A stretch of 64,000 nt of DNA from Paenibacillus helianthi (lineage in GTDB: Bacteria; Bacillota; Bacilli; Paenibacillales; Paenibacillaceae). The notes under the pieces were generated by a model that was not told the origin of the DNA, ran no database searches, and saw only the letters and a list, made by a program, of their open reading frames with translations. Every line of letters starts with the position of its first letter. The stretch's first letter is position 1. Location of the stretch: assembly GCF_001909055.1 (NCBI RefSeq), contig NZ_LVWI01000040.1, positions 1 through 64,000 on the forward strand, read 5' to 3'. The translations under genes and the position numbers were made by a program. Below, piece by piece: positions 51,576-61,373 of this stretch.

Positions 51576-53348
51576 ATGATCAATAATTTAAAGCTGAAGT
51601 ACAAGCTGATTTTTTTCTACATTATTGTGGTGATGATACCCGTGTTAATCGTCGGGATTATACTGACCAGCTATTTCCGTAGTGCGGCCTTGGACAGAGC
51701 CATTGAACAGGCAACGAATAATGTGGAGAAGATCAAGAGTCAAATGGTAACCAAACTGCGGGTGCCGACGGACATTTCCAATCTGCTTTATTTTGACAGT
51801 AATCTTGAAAAGCTTGTCAATACAAAATACCCCGGCATATTGGAGCTGACGAAGGCCTATCTGAATTATACGGATTTCCAGGATTATATTCTGCAGTACA
51901 GGGAGATTTCCAACATCCGCTTTTTTATAGATAACCCTACGCTTGTAGATAACATGTCTATCGCTCCGCTGACTCCAGAGATCAAATCGAAGAACTGGTA
52001 TAAAAGTGCCATGAAGGGCCCGGGTCTCAACTGGATGTATATCCCGGACAAAGAGGCCTATATCAACAGTACTAAAGGAACGATCAACAAGCTTAGTCTG
52101 GTCCGGCAGGTTTTTTACCCCGAATATCAGAAAACGGGAATATTGATGGTGCAGGTGGTACAGGATGAACTGAACCAGATGCTCTACCAGGAGCCGTTTG
52201 AGACGATTATTACAGATGAGCAGGGATATATTGTGGCCGCCAAGAATCCGCATCTGGTGGGCAGCACGCTCGCCGCGTTTGATATCGGGATGGATCTGCA
52301 GAAAACGGACAAAAATGTCATCCGGACAACAGTCAAGGGCAAGGATTCTTATGTCATCGTAGATGAGATCCGGCCGCAGCTTAGTGTAAGCCGGCTGAAA
52401 GTAATCTCTGTCTTTGAAACCAAGAGTATACTGAGCTCTGCGAACAAGGTAAGTCTTCTGGGGCTGCTGATCATTGGCGGTGTCCTGCTGATTGCACTGG
52501 TGCTGGTGTATGTTATTTCTTTTTTGATGACCAATCGTCTGCTGCGGCTGAGCCGTCAATTGAATCAAGTCGCCCTCGGCAATCTGAACGTAGTCTCGCA
52601 AATGGACGGGACCGATGAAATCGGCCAACTCTCGCGCCAGTTCAATTATATGGTAGCCAGTATTAACCGTCTGCTGTCACAAGTCGTGGAGAGCAATGAG
52701 AAAAACAACAAGCTGGAGATCGCCCAGAGAGAGATCAAGCTGAAAATGATGGCGAGTCAGATTCATCCGCATTTTCTGTTCAATGCGCTGGAATCGATCC
52801 GTATGAATGCCCACCTTAAGGGGGAGAAGGAGATCGCCAACATTGTACGGCTGCTGGGCAAGCTTATGCGTAAAAACCTGGAAGTAGGCCGGGACCGGGC
52901 ACCGATCAAAGAAGAAGTGGAAATGATGCGTTCGTACCTGGAGATTCAAAAGTTCCGCTATGAAGAGCGGCTGGAATATGAAATAGAGTTCGATACCAAA
53001 GCCGCAGATATCCTGATTCCGCCCCTGATCATTCAACCTATGGTTGAGAATTCGGTGGTTCATGGGCTGGAGAACAAAGCAGGCACGGTGCATGTCCATG
53101 TCAGCATATCACTCCATGAGGATGAAGTTAAGGTATGTGTTACCGACGATGGAATCGGCATGACGGAGGAGCGTCTTACCGAGATTGTCTCTGTCATCTC
53201 CCAGGCAGAGGAGGAACCTCAGAGCCGCATTGGGCTGCGTAACGTTCATCAGCGACTGGTAATGTATTATGGGGAATCACATGGGCTCAATATATCCAGT
53301 AAAAAGGGGATAGGAACAGAAATTTCCTTCTCGATTCCCCGATTGTGA
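51576..53348 (+). CDS. Sensor histidine kinase, YesM type
   Basis: A 590-residue membrane kinase: TM segment LIFFYIIVVMIPVLIVGIIL, an extracellular sensor of about 250 residues, second TM LLGLLIIGGVLLIALVLVYV, HAMP, then QIHPHFLFNALESIRMNA (phospho-His about 399) and HATPase_c with QPMVENSVVHGLENK and TDDGIGM. The start is uncertain: ATG 51576 is used, but GTG 51570 or a start nearer the GGAGGAGGG at 51541-51549 is possible. The gene lies upstream of LplB-type permeases, so it likely senses their glycan. Confidence 0.9.
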   Translation: MINNLKLKYKLIFFYIIVVMIPVLIVGIILTSYFRSAALDRAIEQATNNVEKIKSQMVTKLRVPTDISNLLYFDSNLEKLVNTKYPGILELTKAYLNYTDFQDYILQYREISNIRFFIDNPTLVDNMSIAPLTPEIKSKNWYKSAMKGPGLNWMYIPDKEAYINSTKGTINKLSLVRQVFYPEYQKTGILMVQVVQDELNQMLYQEPFETIITDEQGYIVAAKNPHLVGSTLAAFDIGMDLQKTDKNVIRTTVKGKDSYVIVDEIRPQLSVSRLKVISVFETKSILSSANKVSLLGLLIIGGVLLIALVLVYVISFLMTNRLLRLSRQLNQVALGNLNVVSQMDGTDEIGQLSRQFNYMVASINRLLSQVVESNEKNNKLEIAQREIKLKMMASQIHPHFLFNALESIRMNAHLKGEKEIANIVRLLGKLMRKNLEVGRDRAPIKEEVEMMRSYLEIQKFRYEERLEYEIEFDTKAADILIPPLIIQPMVENSVVHGLENKAGTVHVHVSISLHEDEVKVCVTDDGIGMTEERLTEIVSVISQAEEEPQSRIGLRNVHQRLVMYYGESHGLNISSKKGIGTEISFSIPRL

Positions 53349-53357
53349 GGTCTCAAG

Positions 53358-53372
53358 GGTAGCGCTTTCACT
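53358..53372. promoter_or_regulatory. cre-like half-conserved site
   Basis: On the minus strand this reads GTGAAAGCGCTACCC, sharing the TGAAAGCGCT core with the cre site at the permease start. The outer right positions do not fit the consensus, so it is a weaker candidate. Confidence 0.4.
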
Positions 53373-53475
53373 GAATGTCTAATTAGCACTGGTTTTACGT
53401 AAAATCTGTCGGGTATTCTCCCCTAGTGGTGTACGTTATGATATGTGTATACAAAACGAAGGGGGAATATTGAAC

Positions 53476-54456
53476 GTGAAAGCGCTCACGGAGAATGGTG
53501 TTACAGTTAATGAAAGCGTAACCCCTGTCCCACCTACGAAACGGAATAGTGGATTTTGGAAAAGCGTACTGCAGCAAAAGTACTTGTATCTGATGTCTCT
53601 ACCGTTCGTGATCTGGGTATTTGTTTTCAGTTACGTGCCCTTATGGGGATGGTTGATGGCATTTCAGAATTATAAACCGATCAAGTCGTTTAGAGATCAG
53701 AAATGGGTAGGGCTTAAGAATTTTAAGGAGCTTTTCCATGATGAACGTTTCTATCTTGTTCTGAGAAATACCCTGGCCATGAGTGGACTTGGACTCGTAT
53801 TCGGATTCGTTGTTCCGATAATTTTTGCGGTAATGCTAAACGAGCTGCGGGGGAGTGTTTTCAAGAGAACGGTTCAGACCATATCCTACCTGCCTCACTT
53901 TGTATCCTGGGTTGTTGTTGGCGGGATTGTCTATAAGACACTCGCGATCGACGGAGGGATTGTCAACGATCTGTTGACACATCTTCATATCATAGACGAG
54001 CCGATTCAGTTCATGGCGAAGGCTAAGATGTTCTGGGGTGTTGTAACGGCAGCGGATCTGTGGAAAGAAACGGGCTGGAATGCGATTATCTATTTGGCAG
54101 CGATTACAGGGATCGATAAAGAACTCTATGAAGCTGCAAAAGTAGACGGTGCCGGAAGAATCAAGCAAATGTTCAATATTACTTTGCCGGGTATTCGTAC
54201 CACTATTACGGTATTGCTGATTATGTCCATTGGACATCTGATCGGTATTGGCTTCGAAAAGCAGTTCCAGCTCAGCAACAATCTCGTTACGGATTATTCC
54301 GAAGTGTTGGATATCTATGCGCTTAAGTACGGGATTCAGATCGGGCGGTTCTCCTATGGTACAGCCATTAGCATGTTCACCTCGGTAGTCAGTGTAATCT
54401 TACTGCTTACAGCCAACGGTGTTATGAAGAAATTCACTAAAGAAAGCATCATGTAA
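53476..54456 (+). CDS. ABC transporter permease, LplB type
   Basis: A 326-residue membrane permease of the LplB group of complex-glycan transporters. GTG 53476 is chosen, ten bases after AAGGGGGA. Six membrane segments; EAA loop ELYEAAKVDGAGRIKQMFNI. The N-terminal MSLPFVIWVFVFSYVPLWGW is typical. The first codons (GTG AAA GCG CTC ACG) coincide with a cre sequence. It pairs with the permease at 54470 and the lipoprotein at 55566. Confidence 0.92.
   Translation: MKALTENGVTVNESVTPVPPTKRNSGFWKSVLQQKYLYLMSLPFVIWVFVFSYVPLWGWLMAFQNYKPIKSFRDQKWVGLKNFKELFHDERFYLVLRNTLAMSGLGLVFGFVVPIIFAVMLNELRGSVFKRTVQTISYLPHFVSWVVVGGIVYKTLAIDGGIVNDLLTHLHIIDEPIQFMAKAKMFWGVVTAADLWKETGWNAIIYLAAITGIDKELYEAAKVDGAGRIKQMFNITLPGIRTTITVLLIMSIGHLIGIGFEKQFQLSNNLVTDYSEVLDIYALKYGIQIGRFSYGTAISMFTSVVSVILLLTANGVMKKFTKESIM
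53477..53490. promoter_or_regulatory. cre site over the permease start codon
   Basis: TGAAAGCGCTCACG fits TGWAANCGNTNWCA except the last base. It begins at the second base of the GTG start codon, so CcpA binding would block elongating polymerase at the very start of the gene. Confidence 0.65.
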
Positions 54457-54469
54457 GGAGGGGATAAGG

Positions 54470-55369
54470 GTGGCAGGCAAAGCTTTTCAAATGACAAAGT
54501 CTGAACGTGTGTTCGACATCTTTCTATACATTTTTCTTGGGATCATAATGCTCGTGACGTTGTATCCCTTCTTGAACGTGCTCGCGATTTCTTTAAATGA
54601 ATCTACAGACACCGTCCGAGGGGGCATTTACATTTGGCCGAGGGTTCTGACGCTTGATAACTATAAACAGATCTTCAGCTACACAGGGCTGATTCAAGGC
54701 TTCAAAATCTCAATTCTCCGGACTGTATCCGGTACGATTCTAGGGCTTATAAGCTCTTCGATGCTGGCCTTTACACTAAGCCGTCCGGAGTTCAGAGCAA
54801 GGAAATTTGTTTCGTATTTCCTGGCAATGACGATGTATTTCTCTGGCGGTATGGTACCTATGTACATTCTGATGAGAGATTTGAATCTGATTGGAACGTT
54901 CTGGATTTACATTTTGCCGGGTGCAGTTTCCGCTTTCAACGTGTTCGTCATCCGTTCCTTCATGGACGGGCTGCCTTTCGCCCTGCAGGAATCGGCGAAG
55001 CTGGACGGCGCCAATGACTTCGTGATTTATTACAAGATCATCATGCCGCTCTGTATGCCCGTACTAGCAACAATCACTTTGTTCCTGGCTGTAGGACAAT
55101 GGAATGAGTGGTTTTCCACCTATCTGTATAACGGTAATAAGCCGCATCTGACTACGCTCCAGTATGAGCTGATGAAGGTGCTGGCAACAACCAACCAGGG
55201 CAGCGGCATGGTCAATGCTAATGATATGGCGAAGCAGATGGCGCAAATATCGCCTGAATCCATCAAGATGGCTATTACTATTGTAGTAACAGTACCGATT
55301 CTTGTGGTGTATCCATTCCTGCAAAAGTATTTTGTAGGCGGTATGACGTTAGGTGCAGTTAAGGCTTAG
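54470..55369 (+). CDS. ABC transporter permease, LplC/YtcP type
   Basis: A 299-residue membrane permease. GTG 54470 follows AAGGAGGGG. EAA loop QESAKLDGANDFVIYYKIIM; ending FLQKYFVGGMTLGAVKA is typical of the YtcP/LplC group. It lies 13 bases after the first permease gene and is part of the same operon. Confidence 0.93.
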   Translation: MAGKAFQMTKSERVFDIFLYIFLGIIMLVTLYPFLNVLAISLNESTDTVRGGIYIWPRVLTLDNYKQIFSYTGLIQGFKISILRTVSGTILGLISSSMLAFTLSRPEFRARKFVSYFLAMTMYFSGGMVPMYILMRDLNLIGTFWIYILPGAVSAFNVFVIRSFMDGLPFALQESAKLDGANDFVIYYKIIMPLCMPVLATITLFLAVGQWNEWFSTYLYNGNKPHLTTLQYELMKVLATTNQGSGMVNANDMAKQMAQISPESIKMAITIVVTVPILVVYPFLQKYFVGGMTLGAVKA

Positions 55370-55399
55370 GCCAAGCATGGAACAGATTCATGGGATCGT

Positions 55400-55443
55400 G
55401 TTTCCTGATTCAACAATGGACGGATCAGGAAACATTCCCAATG
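55400..55443 (+). promoter_or_regulatory. Intercistronic hairpin before the binding-protein gene
   Basis: GTTTCCTGAT and ATCAGGAAAC form a perfect 10-bp stem around a 24-base loop without a T-run. Such hairpins often protect the binding-protein message or mark a processing site, letting it be made in excess over the permeases. Confidence 0.55.
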
Positions 55444-55565
55444 ATCTTTTTCAAAGAATAAGAATTGGAATTATATTTATATTGGTTTTGCAAGCGTTAT
55501 CAATGGTATATTCAGGACTATCCTGATATGCATAGATGAAACACACATTACAAGGGGGATAAAAA

Positions 55566-57314
55566 ATGAAAAGCAAGAGTATCAAGACTGCTTTCACGCT
55601 CATGCTCATGAGTTCCATGCTGATTGCCGGCTGTGGCGGAAACAACAACGCTGACAACAGTAAAAATGCGGCTAACACCGGAAATAATGCGTCGACTGCA
55701 ACTGCTACCGATAGTGCAGCCAATACAACTGCAGATACCAGCCCCGTTACATTCTCATTCTTTGGTGCTGATGCCAGCCCTAACTGGAACAAAATGCAGG
55801 ACGAAGTAGGTAAAGTCATTACGGAAAAAACCGGTGTAACCCTGAATGCTGAATATGATGTAGGCAGCGGCGGCGGTGAACAAAAGATTTCTCTGATGGC
55901 AGCCAGCGGTGACGTGCCTGATCTGATCTTTGCTAAAGGTAATCTAAGTAAACTGGTTGATGCAGGTCTGGTTATCGATATGACAGATTTGATCGACAAG
56001 TATGCGCCTAACTTGAAAAAGGTCTACGGCGATAATATGAAGCGTTTGAAATACAGCAAAGACGATCAAAAAATCTACTCCATTCCTACAAATGCCGGGG
56101 TTGACCAACAATCCTTTGACGCCGGAGGCGGTTTTGAAATTCAGCAGCGTGTATTGAAAGAACTTGGATATCCTCAAGTGAAGACCGTTCAAGATTATGA
56201 AAAGGTGCTTAAAGACTATGTAGCCAAACATCCTGAAACCGACGGTCAGCCAACCATTCCGCTTACGCTGAATGCAGATGACTGGAAAATCATGATCACG
56301 GTTACCAACCCGGCATTCCTAACCACTGGGGCACCGGATGATGGTGAATATTATGTAGATCCAACGACATATGCAGCACAACTTCACTACAAACGTCCAG
56401 CTGAAAAAGAATATTTCCGTTGGTTGAACCACATGTACAGCGAAGGACTGCTGGACAAAGATACCTTTGTACAAAAAGATGACCAATATAAAGCTAAAGT
56501 GGCCAGCGGACGCGTGCTCGGTCTGATCTCCCAGGAATGGGAATACCAAGACGGTGAGAATGCTCTGAAGGCAGCAGGTAAAGACGAGTATACTTATGCT
56601 CATTTCCCTGTAACTTTGACCGATGAGTACAAAGACCATTCTTTCCAATCTGCAGGTGTTGATGCATCTGGAATCGCCATTACTACCGCTTGTAAAGATC
56701 CGGTTCGCGCCATTAAGTTCCTGGACTGGCTTGCTTCTGACGAAGGCCAGGTGCTGATGAACTGGGGTATTGAAGGAAAACAATATACGGTTAACGCAGA
56801 CGGCAAACGTGTAATTCCTGCTGATGTTCAAAAGAAGAAAACAGATGACGCTAACAATTTTGCCAAAGAAACAGGGATTGGCCTGTACACAGCTTTGACT
56901 GCTCACTATGGTGACGGTGTGAAGGATTCCACAGGCAACTACTACACTACTAACTTCCCTGAACAAATCGTAGCTGCATATTCTGATGCTGAGAAAGAAA
57001 CCTTGAAGGCTTACAAAGCTACAACATGGAAGGACTTGTTCCCTAAGGAATCCGACTTCCCGGTTAAGGAATGGGGCGCGTTGTACAACATGCCTACTCC
57101 TACAGATGGCGATTATCAGGTTACCTTCAAGAAAACGCAGGATATTATCCGTAAACGTATTCCAGAAGCCATCCTGTCCAAACCAGCTGACTTCGATAAG
57201 GTATATGATGCATTCATCGCTGAGCTGAACAAAGCCGGTGCTGAAAAGATGGAAGCTGAATACACTGATCTCGTAAAAGCAAGAGTATCCCTGTGGACTG
57301 GCAAGGATTTGTAA
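55566..57314 (+). CDS. Extracellular glycan-binding lipoprotein, LplA/YtcQ type
   Basis: A 582-residue solute-binding lipoprotein. The signal peptide ends at the lipobox MLIAGC (Cys about 23), then an Asn/Ala/Thr-rich linker. The large size and motifs (FSFFGADASPNWNKM, SGDVPDLIFAKGNLSKLVDA, DEYKDHSFQSAGVDASGIAI, RAIKFLDWLASDEGQ) fit binding proteins of the LplA group that capture oligosaccharides. ATG 55566 follows AAGGGGGAT. No ATPase gene in the operon. Confidence 0.92.
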   Translation: MKSKSIKTAFTLMLMSSMLIAGCGGNNNADNSKNAANTGNNASTATATDSAANTTADTSPVTFSFFGADASPNWNKMQDEVGKVITEKTGVTLNAEYDVGSGGGEQKISLMAASGDVPDLIFAKGNLSKLVDAGLVIDMTDLIDKYAPNLKKVYGDNMKRLKYSKDDQKIYSIPTNAGVDQQSFDAGGGFEIQQRVLKELGYPQVKTVQDYEKVLKDYVAKHPETDGQPTIPLTLNADDWKIMITVTNPAFLTTGAPDDGEYYVDPTTYAAQLHYKRPAEKEYFRWLNHMYSEGLLDKDTFVQKDDQYKAKVASGRVLGLISQEWEYQDGENALKAAGKDEYTYAHFPVTLTDEYKDHSFQSAGVDASGIAITTACKDPVRAIKFLDWLASDEGQVLMNWGIEGKQYTVNADGKRVIPADVQKKKTDDANNFAKETGIGLYTALTAHYGDGVKDSTGNYYTTNFPEQIVAAYSDAEKETLKAYKATTWKDLFPKESDFPVKEWGALYNMPTPTDGDYQVTFKKTQDIIRKRIPEAILSKPADFDKVYDAFIAELNKAGAEKMEAEYTDLVKARVSLWTGKDL

Positions 57315-57365
57315 TCTAACAAATTAGTAATTGAAGCATTTATCTGCTATCTGCTAATGTAAAGC

Positions 57366-57393
57366 AAAGGCCCGACTTTGGTCAGGGCCTTTT
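57366..57393 (+). terminator. Terminator-like hairpin before the GH95 gene
   Basis: AAAGGCCC and GGGCCTTTT pair around a 12-base loop, with the last T residues forming a short tract. Partial read-through into the GH95 gene is likely. Confidence 0.75.
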
Positions 57394-57426
57394 GCCTGTA
57401 GTTAGGGACTTGGAGGAGGAGAGGGA

Positions 57427-59808
57427 ATGGCGGAGGAGAGCAAAGCACACACCTGGATATTGAAATATGACCAGCCGGCAGCGGTCTGGGAAGAAGCGCT
57501 GCCGCTCGGTAACGGGCATATGGGAGCTATGGTGTTCGGCGGAGCAGCCAAGGAGCGCATTCAGCTTAATGAGGATACATTATGGGCAGGGTTTCCCCGT
57601 GACAGCAACAATTACGAAGCTCAGCGTTATTTGAAGAAGGTGCGCGGGCTGGTCTCAGAAGGCAACTATGGCGGGGCTGAGGATCTTATTAACACGCGTA
57701 TGCTTGGTGTAAACACACAGCCGTATTTACCGCTGGGCGATCTGTATCTGGAGCATCCGGGAGTGGAGAATACTGAGGGGTACCGCCGGGAGCTGGATCT
57801 GGACAGCGGCATTGCCACCGTGTCCTATCGAACGGATGATTGTACATTTACCCGTGAGGCTTTTATCAGCGCTCCGGATGGAGTCTGCGTGGTTCGGGTG
57901 GCAAGTGAGATAAAGGGGAAGCTTGAGCTGGTCATCTCATTGGATAGCCTCTTGAAACATAGTGTACAAAGCAGCGGACAGCAAAAGCTGACGATGCGCG
58001 GGCAGTGTCCTACGTATGTAGCCGATAATTATTTTGGGGATCATCCGTACCCGGTCCAGTATGAGGAGGGACTAGGTATTGGCTTTGAACTGCAGCTGGA
58101 GGCGAAGGTTACCGGCGGAAGTGTGCAGACAGTAGAAGGAAAGATTGTAATCTCCGGGGCGGATAGCGTAGTACTGCTGCTTGCTGCGGGTACAACTTAC
58201 GAAGAGCTGAAGCAAAAGGCGGCGCATATCCGCACCGACCTGGCTGAAATCTCTACGACAATTCCAAGTCCTGCGGAAATTTGCGCAGAGCGATTATCGG
58301 CGGCTGCGCAGAGGCCGCATGAGGAACTGCGGCAACGTCATGTGGATGACCACCAGGCCATCTTCCGCCGTGTGGACCTCAATCTCGGGGGCTGGGAAGC
58401 AGCTGCACTGCCGACGGACCAGCGTTTAGCTGCATACCGGGAAGGTCAGTCCGATCCGGCACTGGAGGCTCTTTTATTTCAATATGGCCGTTATTTGCTG
58501 ATGGCCAGTTCCCGGCCGGGTACCCAGGCTGCCAATTTACAAGGAATATGGAATCCTCATCTGACACCGCCATGGAACAGCAACTATACCACCAATATTA
58601 ATGCACAAATGAACTATTGGCTGGCTGAGGTCTGCAATCTGAGTGAATGTCATGAACCTTTGATCGATTTGATTCGTGAGGTCAGTGTCACCGGGTCAAG
58701 AACAGCCGCTATTCATTATGGGGCCCGTGGCTGGGTTGCCCATCACAATGTGGATCTGTGGCGTCATTCATCCCCTTCGGGCGGGGATGCCAGCTGGGCC
58801 TTCTGGCCAATGGGCGGGGTATGGCTCAGCAGCCACCTGTGGGAACATTATGCGTTTAACCCGGACCGCGAATACCTTGCACAGACGGCATATCCGCTGA
58901 TGAAAGGGGCGGCGTTATTCTGTCTGGACTGGCTGACGGAAGGGCCGGATGGCATGCTGATTACGAGTCCCTCTACCTCGCCGGAGAACCGTTTTGTAAC
59001 GGAAGATGGCCGGCCGTGCAGTATCTCTATGGGTTCGGCTATGGATATGAGCCTTATCCGCGAATTGTTCGGAAATTGCCTCACAGCCGCAAATATTCTC
59101 GGTGTTGACGAAGACTTCCGGCTTCAGTTGGAAGAGACGGCTGCCCGCATGTTCCCTCTGCAGATCAGTAGAGACGGGCGCTTGCAGGAGTGGTTCCAGG
59201 ATTTCACCGAGTCTGAGCCGGGGCACCGTCATGTCTCCCATTTGTATGGGCTGTATCCCGGGAATATGATTAATGAGAAGGAAACTCCGGATCTGCTGGA
59301 AGCCGCCCGCTTGTCACTGGAGAAGCGGATCGCCTCCGGTGGAGGCCACACCGGCTGGAGCTGCGCATGGCTGATCAATCTGTACGCCCGGCTTAAGGAT
59401 GGAGCCGCCGCATACGGTTTTGTGCGTACGCTGCTAACCCGTTCCGTGTACCCGAACTTGTTCGATGCCCATCCGCCGTTTCAGATTGACGGGAATTTCG
59501 GAGCTGCCGCAGGGATTGCGGAAATGCTGCTGCAGAGCCATCTGGGTGAAATCAGCCTGCTGCCCGCACTGCCGGATCATTGGAACAACGGCCGGGTGGA
59601 AGGGCTTAGAGCCCGGGGTGGCTTCGTGGTGGATATCGAGTGGCAGGACCATGTACTTGTCTCTGCCAAGATTACAGCCGGGCAGGATAGCTTATGCCGG
59701 TTGAGCTATTCGCGTGAGCTGAAGCTTCAGCTACAGGGCGGCACGGTGGCAGAACCCGGAACTCCGCTGTACATGAAGGCTGGAGACAGTATTATTGCAA
59801 GCGTGTAA
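57427..59808 (+). CDS. Glycoside hydrolase family 95 (alpha-L-fucosidase or alpha-L-galactosidase)
   Basis: A 793-residue cytoplasmic inverting enzyme. N-terminal WEEALPLGNGHMGAMVFGG and IQLNEDTLWAGFPRD are family signatures. The catalytic set is visible: Asn390 and Asn392 in NTNINAQMNYW, Glu520 in SPSTSPENRF (acid) and Asp688 in FQIDGNFG. No signal peptide, so it acts on oligosaccharides imported by the ABC system encoded just upstream. ATG 57427 follows GGAGGAGAGG. Fucose or L-galactose ends are the family's known substrates. Confidence 0.93.
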   Translation: MAEESKAHTWILKYDQPAAVWEEALPLGNGHMGAMVFGGAAKERIQLNEDTLWAGFPRDSNNYEAQRYLKKVRGLVSEGNYGGAEDLINTRMLGVNTQPYLPLGDLYLEHPGVENTEGYRRELDLDSGIATVSYRTDDCTFTREAFISAPDGVCVVRVASEIKGKLELVISLDSLLKHSVQSSGQQKLTMRGQCPTYVADNYFGDHPYPVQYEEGLGIGFELQLEAKVTGGSVQTVEGKIVISGADSVVLLLAAGTTYEELKQKAAHIRTDLAEISTTIPSPAEICAERLSAAAQRPHEELRQRHVDDHQAIFRRVDLNLGGWEAAALPTDQRLAAYREGQSDPALEALLFQYGRYLLMASSRPGTQAANLQGIWNPHLTPPWNSNYTTNINAQMNYWLAEVCNLSECHEPLIDLIREVSVTGSRTAAIHYGARGWVAHHNVDLWRHSSPSGGDASWAFWPMGGVWLSSHLWEHYAFNPDREYLAQTAYPLMKGAALFCLDWLTEGPDGMLITSPSTSPENRFVTEDGRPCSISMGSAMDMSLIRELFGNCLTAANILGVDEDFRLQLEETAARMFPLQISRDGRLQEWFQDFTESEPGHRHVSHLYGLYPGNMINEKETPDLLEAARLSLEKRIASGGGHTGWSCAWLINLYARLKDGAAAYGFVRTLLTRSVYPNLFDAHPPFQIDGNFGAAAGIAEMLLQSHLGEISLLPALPDHWNNGRVEGLRARGGFVVDIEWQDHVLVSAKITAGQDSLCRLSYSRELKLQLQGGTVAEPGTPLYMKAGDSIIASV

Positions 59809-59861
59809 AAGGGCATTCATGCAGAACTGAAGCTGTGGTAATATGGCGGCGGACATTGTAT

Positions 59862-59902
59862 ACTGCTTTCTGGCAGAGGAACTGCCGGGAAGCAGTTTTT
59901 TT
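59862..59902 (+). terminator. Terminator of the ABC-GH95 operon
   Basis: ACTGCTTTCTGGCAG and CTGCCGGGAAGCAGT pair around AGGAA, followed by seven T residues. Confidence 0.93.
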
Positions 59903-60145
59903 GCATATTCAGATTTATATGTTTTACAATCGCTAAGGACATTGTTTAGCTGCGGGCCTTATTCTGCGGCTGTGGCGAACCGATAATAGAGAATATATAG
60001 CAAGATTTTACGATGGGAATTGCTCCAAGAATAAAATGCAAGGTATATGGGATGCTACGGTTGTGCAGACTGGATTTTCGGCATCTACTATACAGTACAT
60101 ACTATTGGGTGAGCCATTATAGGGCATGCAGGAGGAACAGGATCT
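59903..60145. other. Gap before the transglutaminase-like gene
   Basis: No gene seen; AT-rich parts near 59990 may hold the promoter. AGGAGGAAC at 60130-60138 is the ribosome site of the next gene. Confidence 0.5.
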
Positions 60146-61285
60146 ATGGGGAAAAAGCATTTGTCGCTGATGAAGACCATTCTGGGAGGCGTGCTTATAT
60201 GTGCGGCTCTGCCGCCGGCACTATACTGGGGTTGGGACCAGGCTTATGCGGCCAGCACTCAAACCGTGCTTCAATCGGGAACGGAAATGGCCCAGAAGCT
60301 GACTGCAGCAATGAATAACCGGAGAGAGAACATCACATTCGTATATGAAGGAAAGACCGCCAATTTGAAATCCTTGGTGCAAAAGGCCATTGACCAGGCT
60401 ATGGGCAGTGACCCTTACCTCTACTATATTATTGACAGCTACGCTTTTTCTTACCAGGGGGGCAGCCGCTCAGCCAACATAACGGTGCAGATGGAGTACC
60501 GGGAGACATTGCAGCAGACCGCTCTGGTGAACAAGCAGGTGAAGACGATTCTGCAGCAGATTATTACTCCTGGGATGAACAATCACCAGAAGGTGAAGGT
60601 TATTCATGACTGGGTGGTGCTGCATCTGCAATATGATGCTACGTACCGCAAATATACAGCTTACGAAGGATTAGAGACCGGTAGTGCTGTCTGCCAGGGA
60701 TATTCTCTGCTAACTTATAAATTGCTTCTGGGTGCGGGTATCCCTAATAAAATTGTTGAAGGTACAGCAAGACCGGCAGGTGGACCTGCCCAATCGCATG
60801 CCTGGAACCTGGTCCAGCTTGACGGGCGCTGGTACCACTTGGATACCACCTGGGACGATCCAACACCAAGCCCGGAGGGCGGTATCAGTACGCTTTACTA
60901 TCTGCGGACTGATGCCCAGATGCGGCATGATCACAGCTGGACCAAGTCCTATCCGGCAGCATCCGTCGGCTACGCGCAGACCTTGTCCGAGCTGGTGAGC
61001 CGCGGAGGGCAGAACGTGTCTGTATACAAGGACCTTCAGCAGAAGCTCGACTATCGTCTGTATGAGGAGGGACAGGTGGTTACTTCTGCGTCAGAGTTGA
61101 ATACCCTCGTGAAGGAAGCGGTGGCGTCAGGTAAACAGTCCCTTTTGTTCCGTTACCGGGGCACCGAAAGACTGCTCAAAATCGATCTGCAGGGATTGTA
61201 CGGCTTAGGCCTGGAGAACCTATCGTATAACACTACTCCGTTTGATAACACCGGGGATTTGAAGGTATATGTGACCTGGAAATAA
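60146..61285 (+). CDS. Exported transglutaminase-like protein
   Basis: A 379-residue protein with an N-terminal signal or anchor (MKTILGGVLICAALPPALYW; possible cleavage near QAYAAS). The transglutaminase-like core holds the triad Cys183 (GSAVCQGYS), His218 (QSHAWNLVQLDG) and Asp233 (WYHLDTTWDDP). This fold in bacteria is mostly a cysteine protease or peptidoglycan-linked enzyme rather than a cross-linking enzyme. The last 100 residues show no known domain. Confidence 0.85.
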   Translation: MGKKHLSLMKTILGGVLICAALPPALYWGWDQAYAASTQTVLQSGTEMAQKLTAAMNNRRENITFVYEGKTANLKSLVQKAIDQAMGSDPYLYYIIDSYAFSYQGGSRSANITVQMEYRETLQQTALVNKQVKTILQQIITPGMNNHQKVKVIHDWVVLHLQYDATYRKYTAYEGLETGSAVCQGYSLLTYKLLLGAGIPNKIVEGTARPAGGPAQSHAWNLVQLDGRWYHLDTTWDDPTPSPEGGISTLYYLRTDAQMRHDHSWTKSYPAASVGYAQTLSELVSRGGQNVSVYKDLQQKLDYRLYEEGQVVTSASELNTLVKEAVASGKQSLLFRYRGTERLLKIDLQGLYGLGLENLSYNTTPFDNTGDLKVYVTWK

Positions 61286-61298
61286 CCCTCAGCGGTTC

Positions 61299-61352
61299 AG
61301 CAAAACAGGGATGCCACCGAGCCATTTGGCTGCGGGACATCCCTGTTTTGCT
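61299..61352. terminator. Bidirectional terminator between convergent genes
   Basis: AGCAAAACAGGGATG and CATCCCTGTTTTGCT form a perfect 15-bp stem. A- and T-rich arms serve both the transglutaminase-like gene and the convergent permease gene. Confidence 0.9.
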
Positions 61353-61373
61353 ATTGACTATTAAATTCACCTG

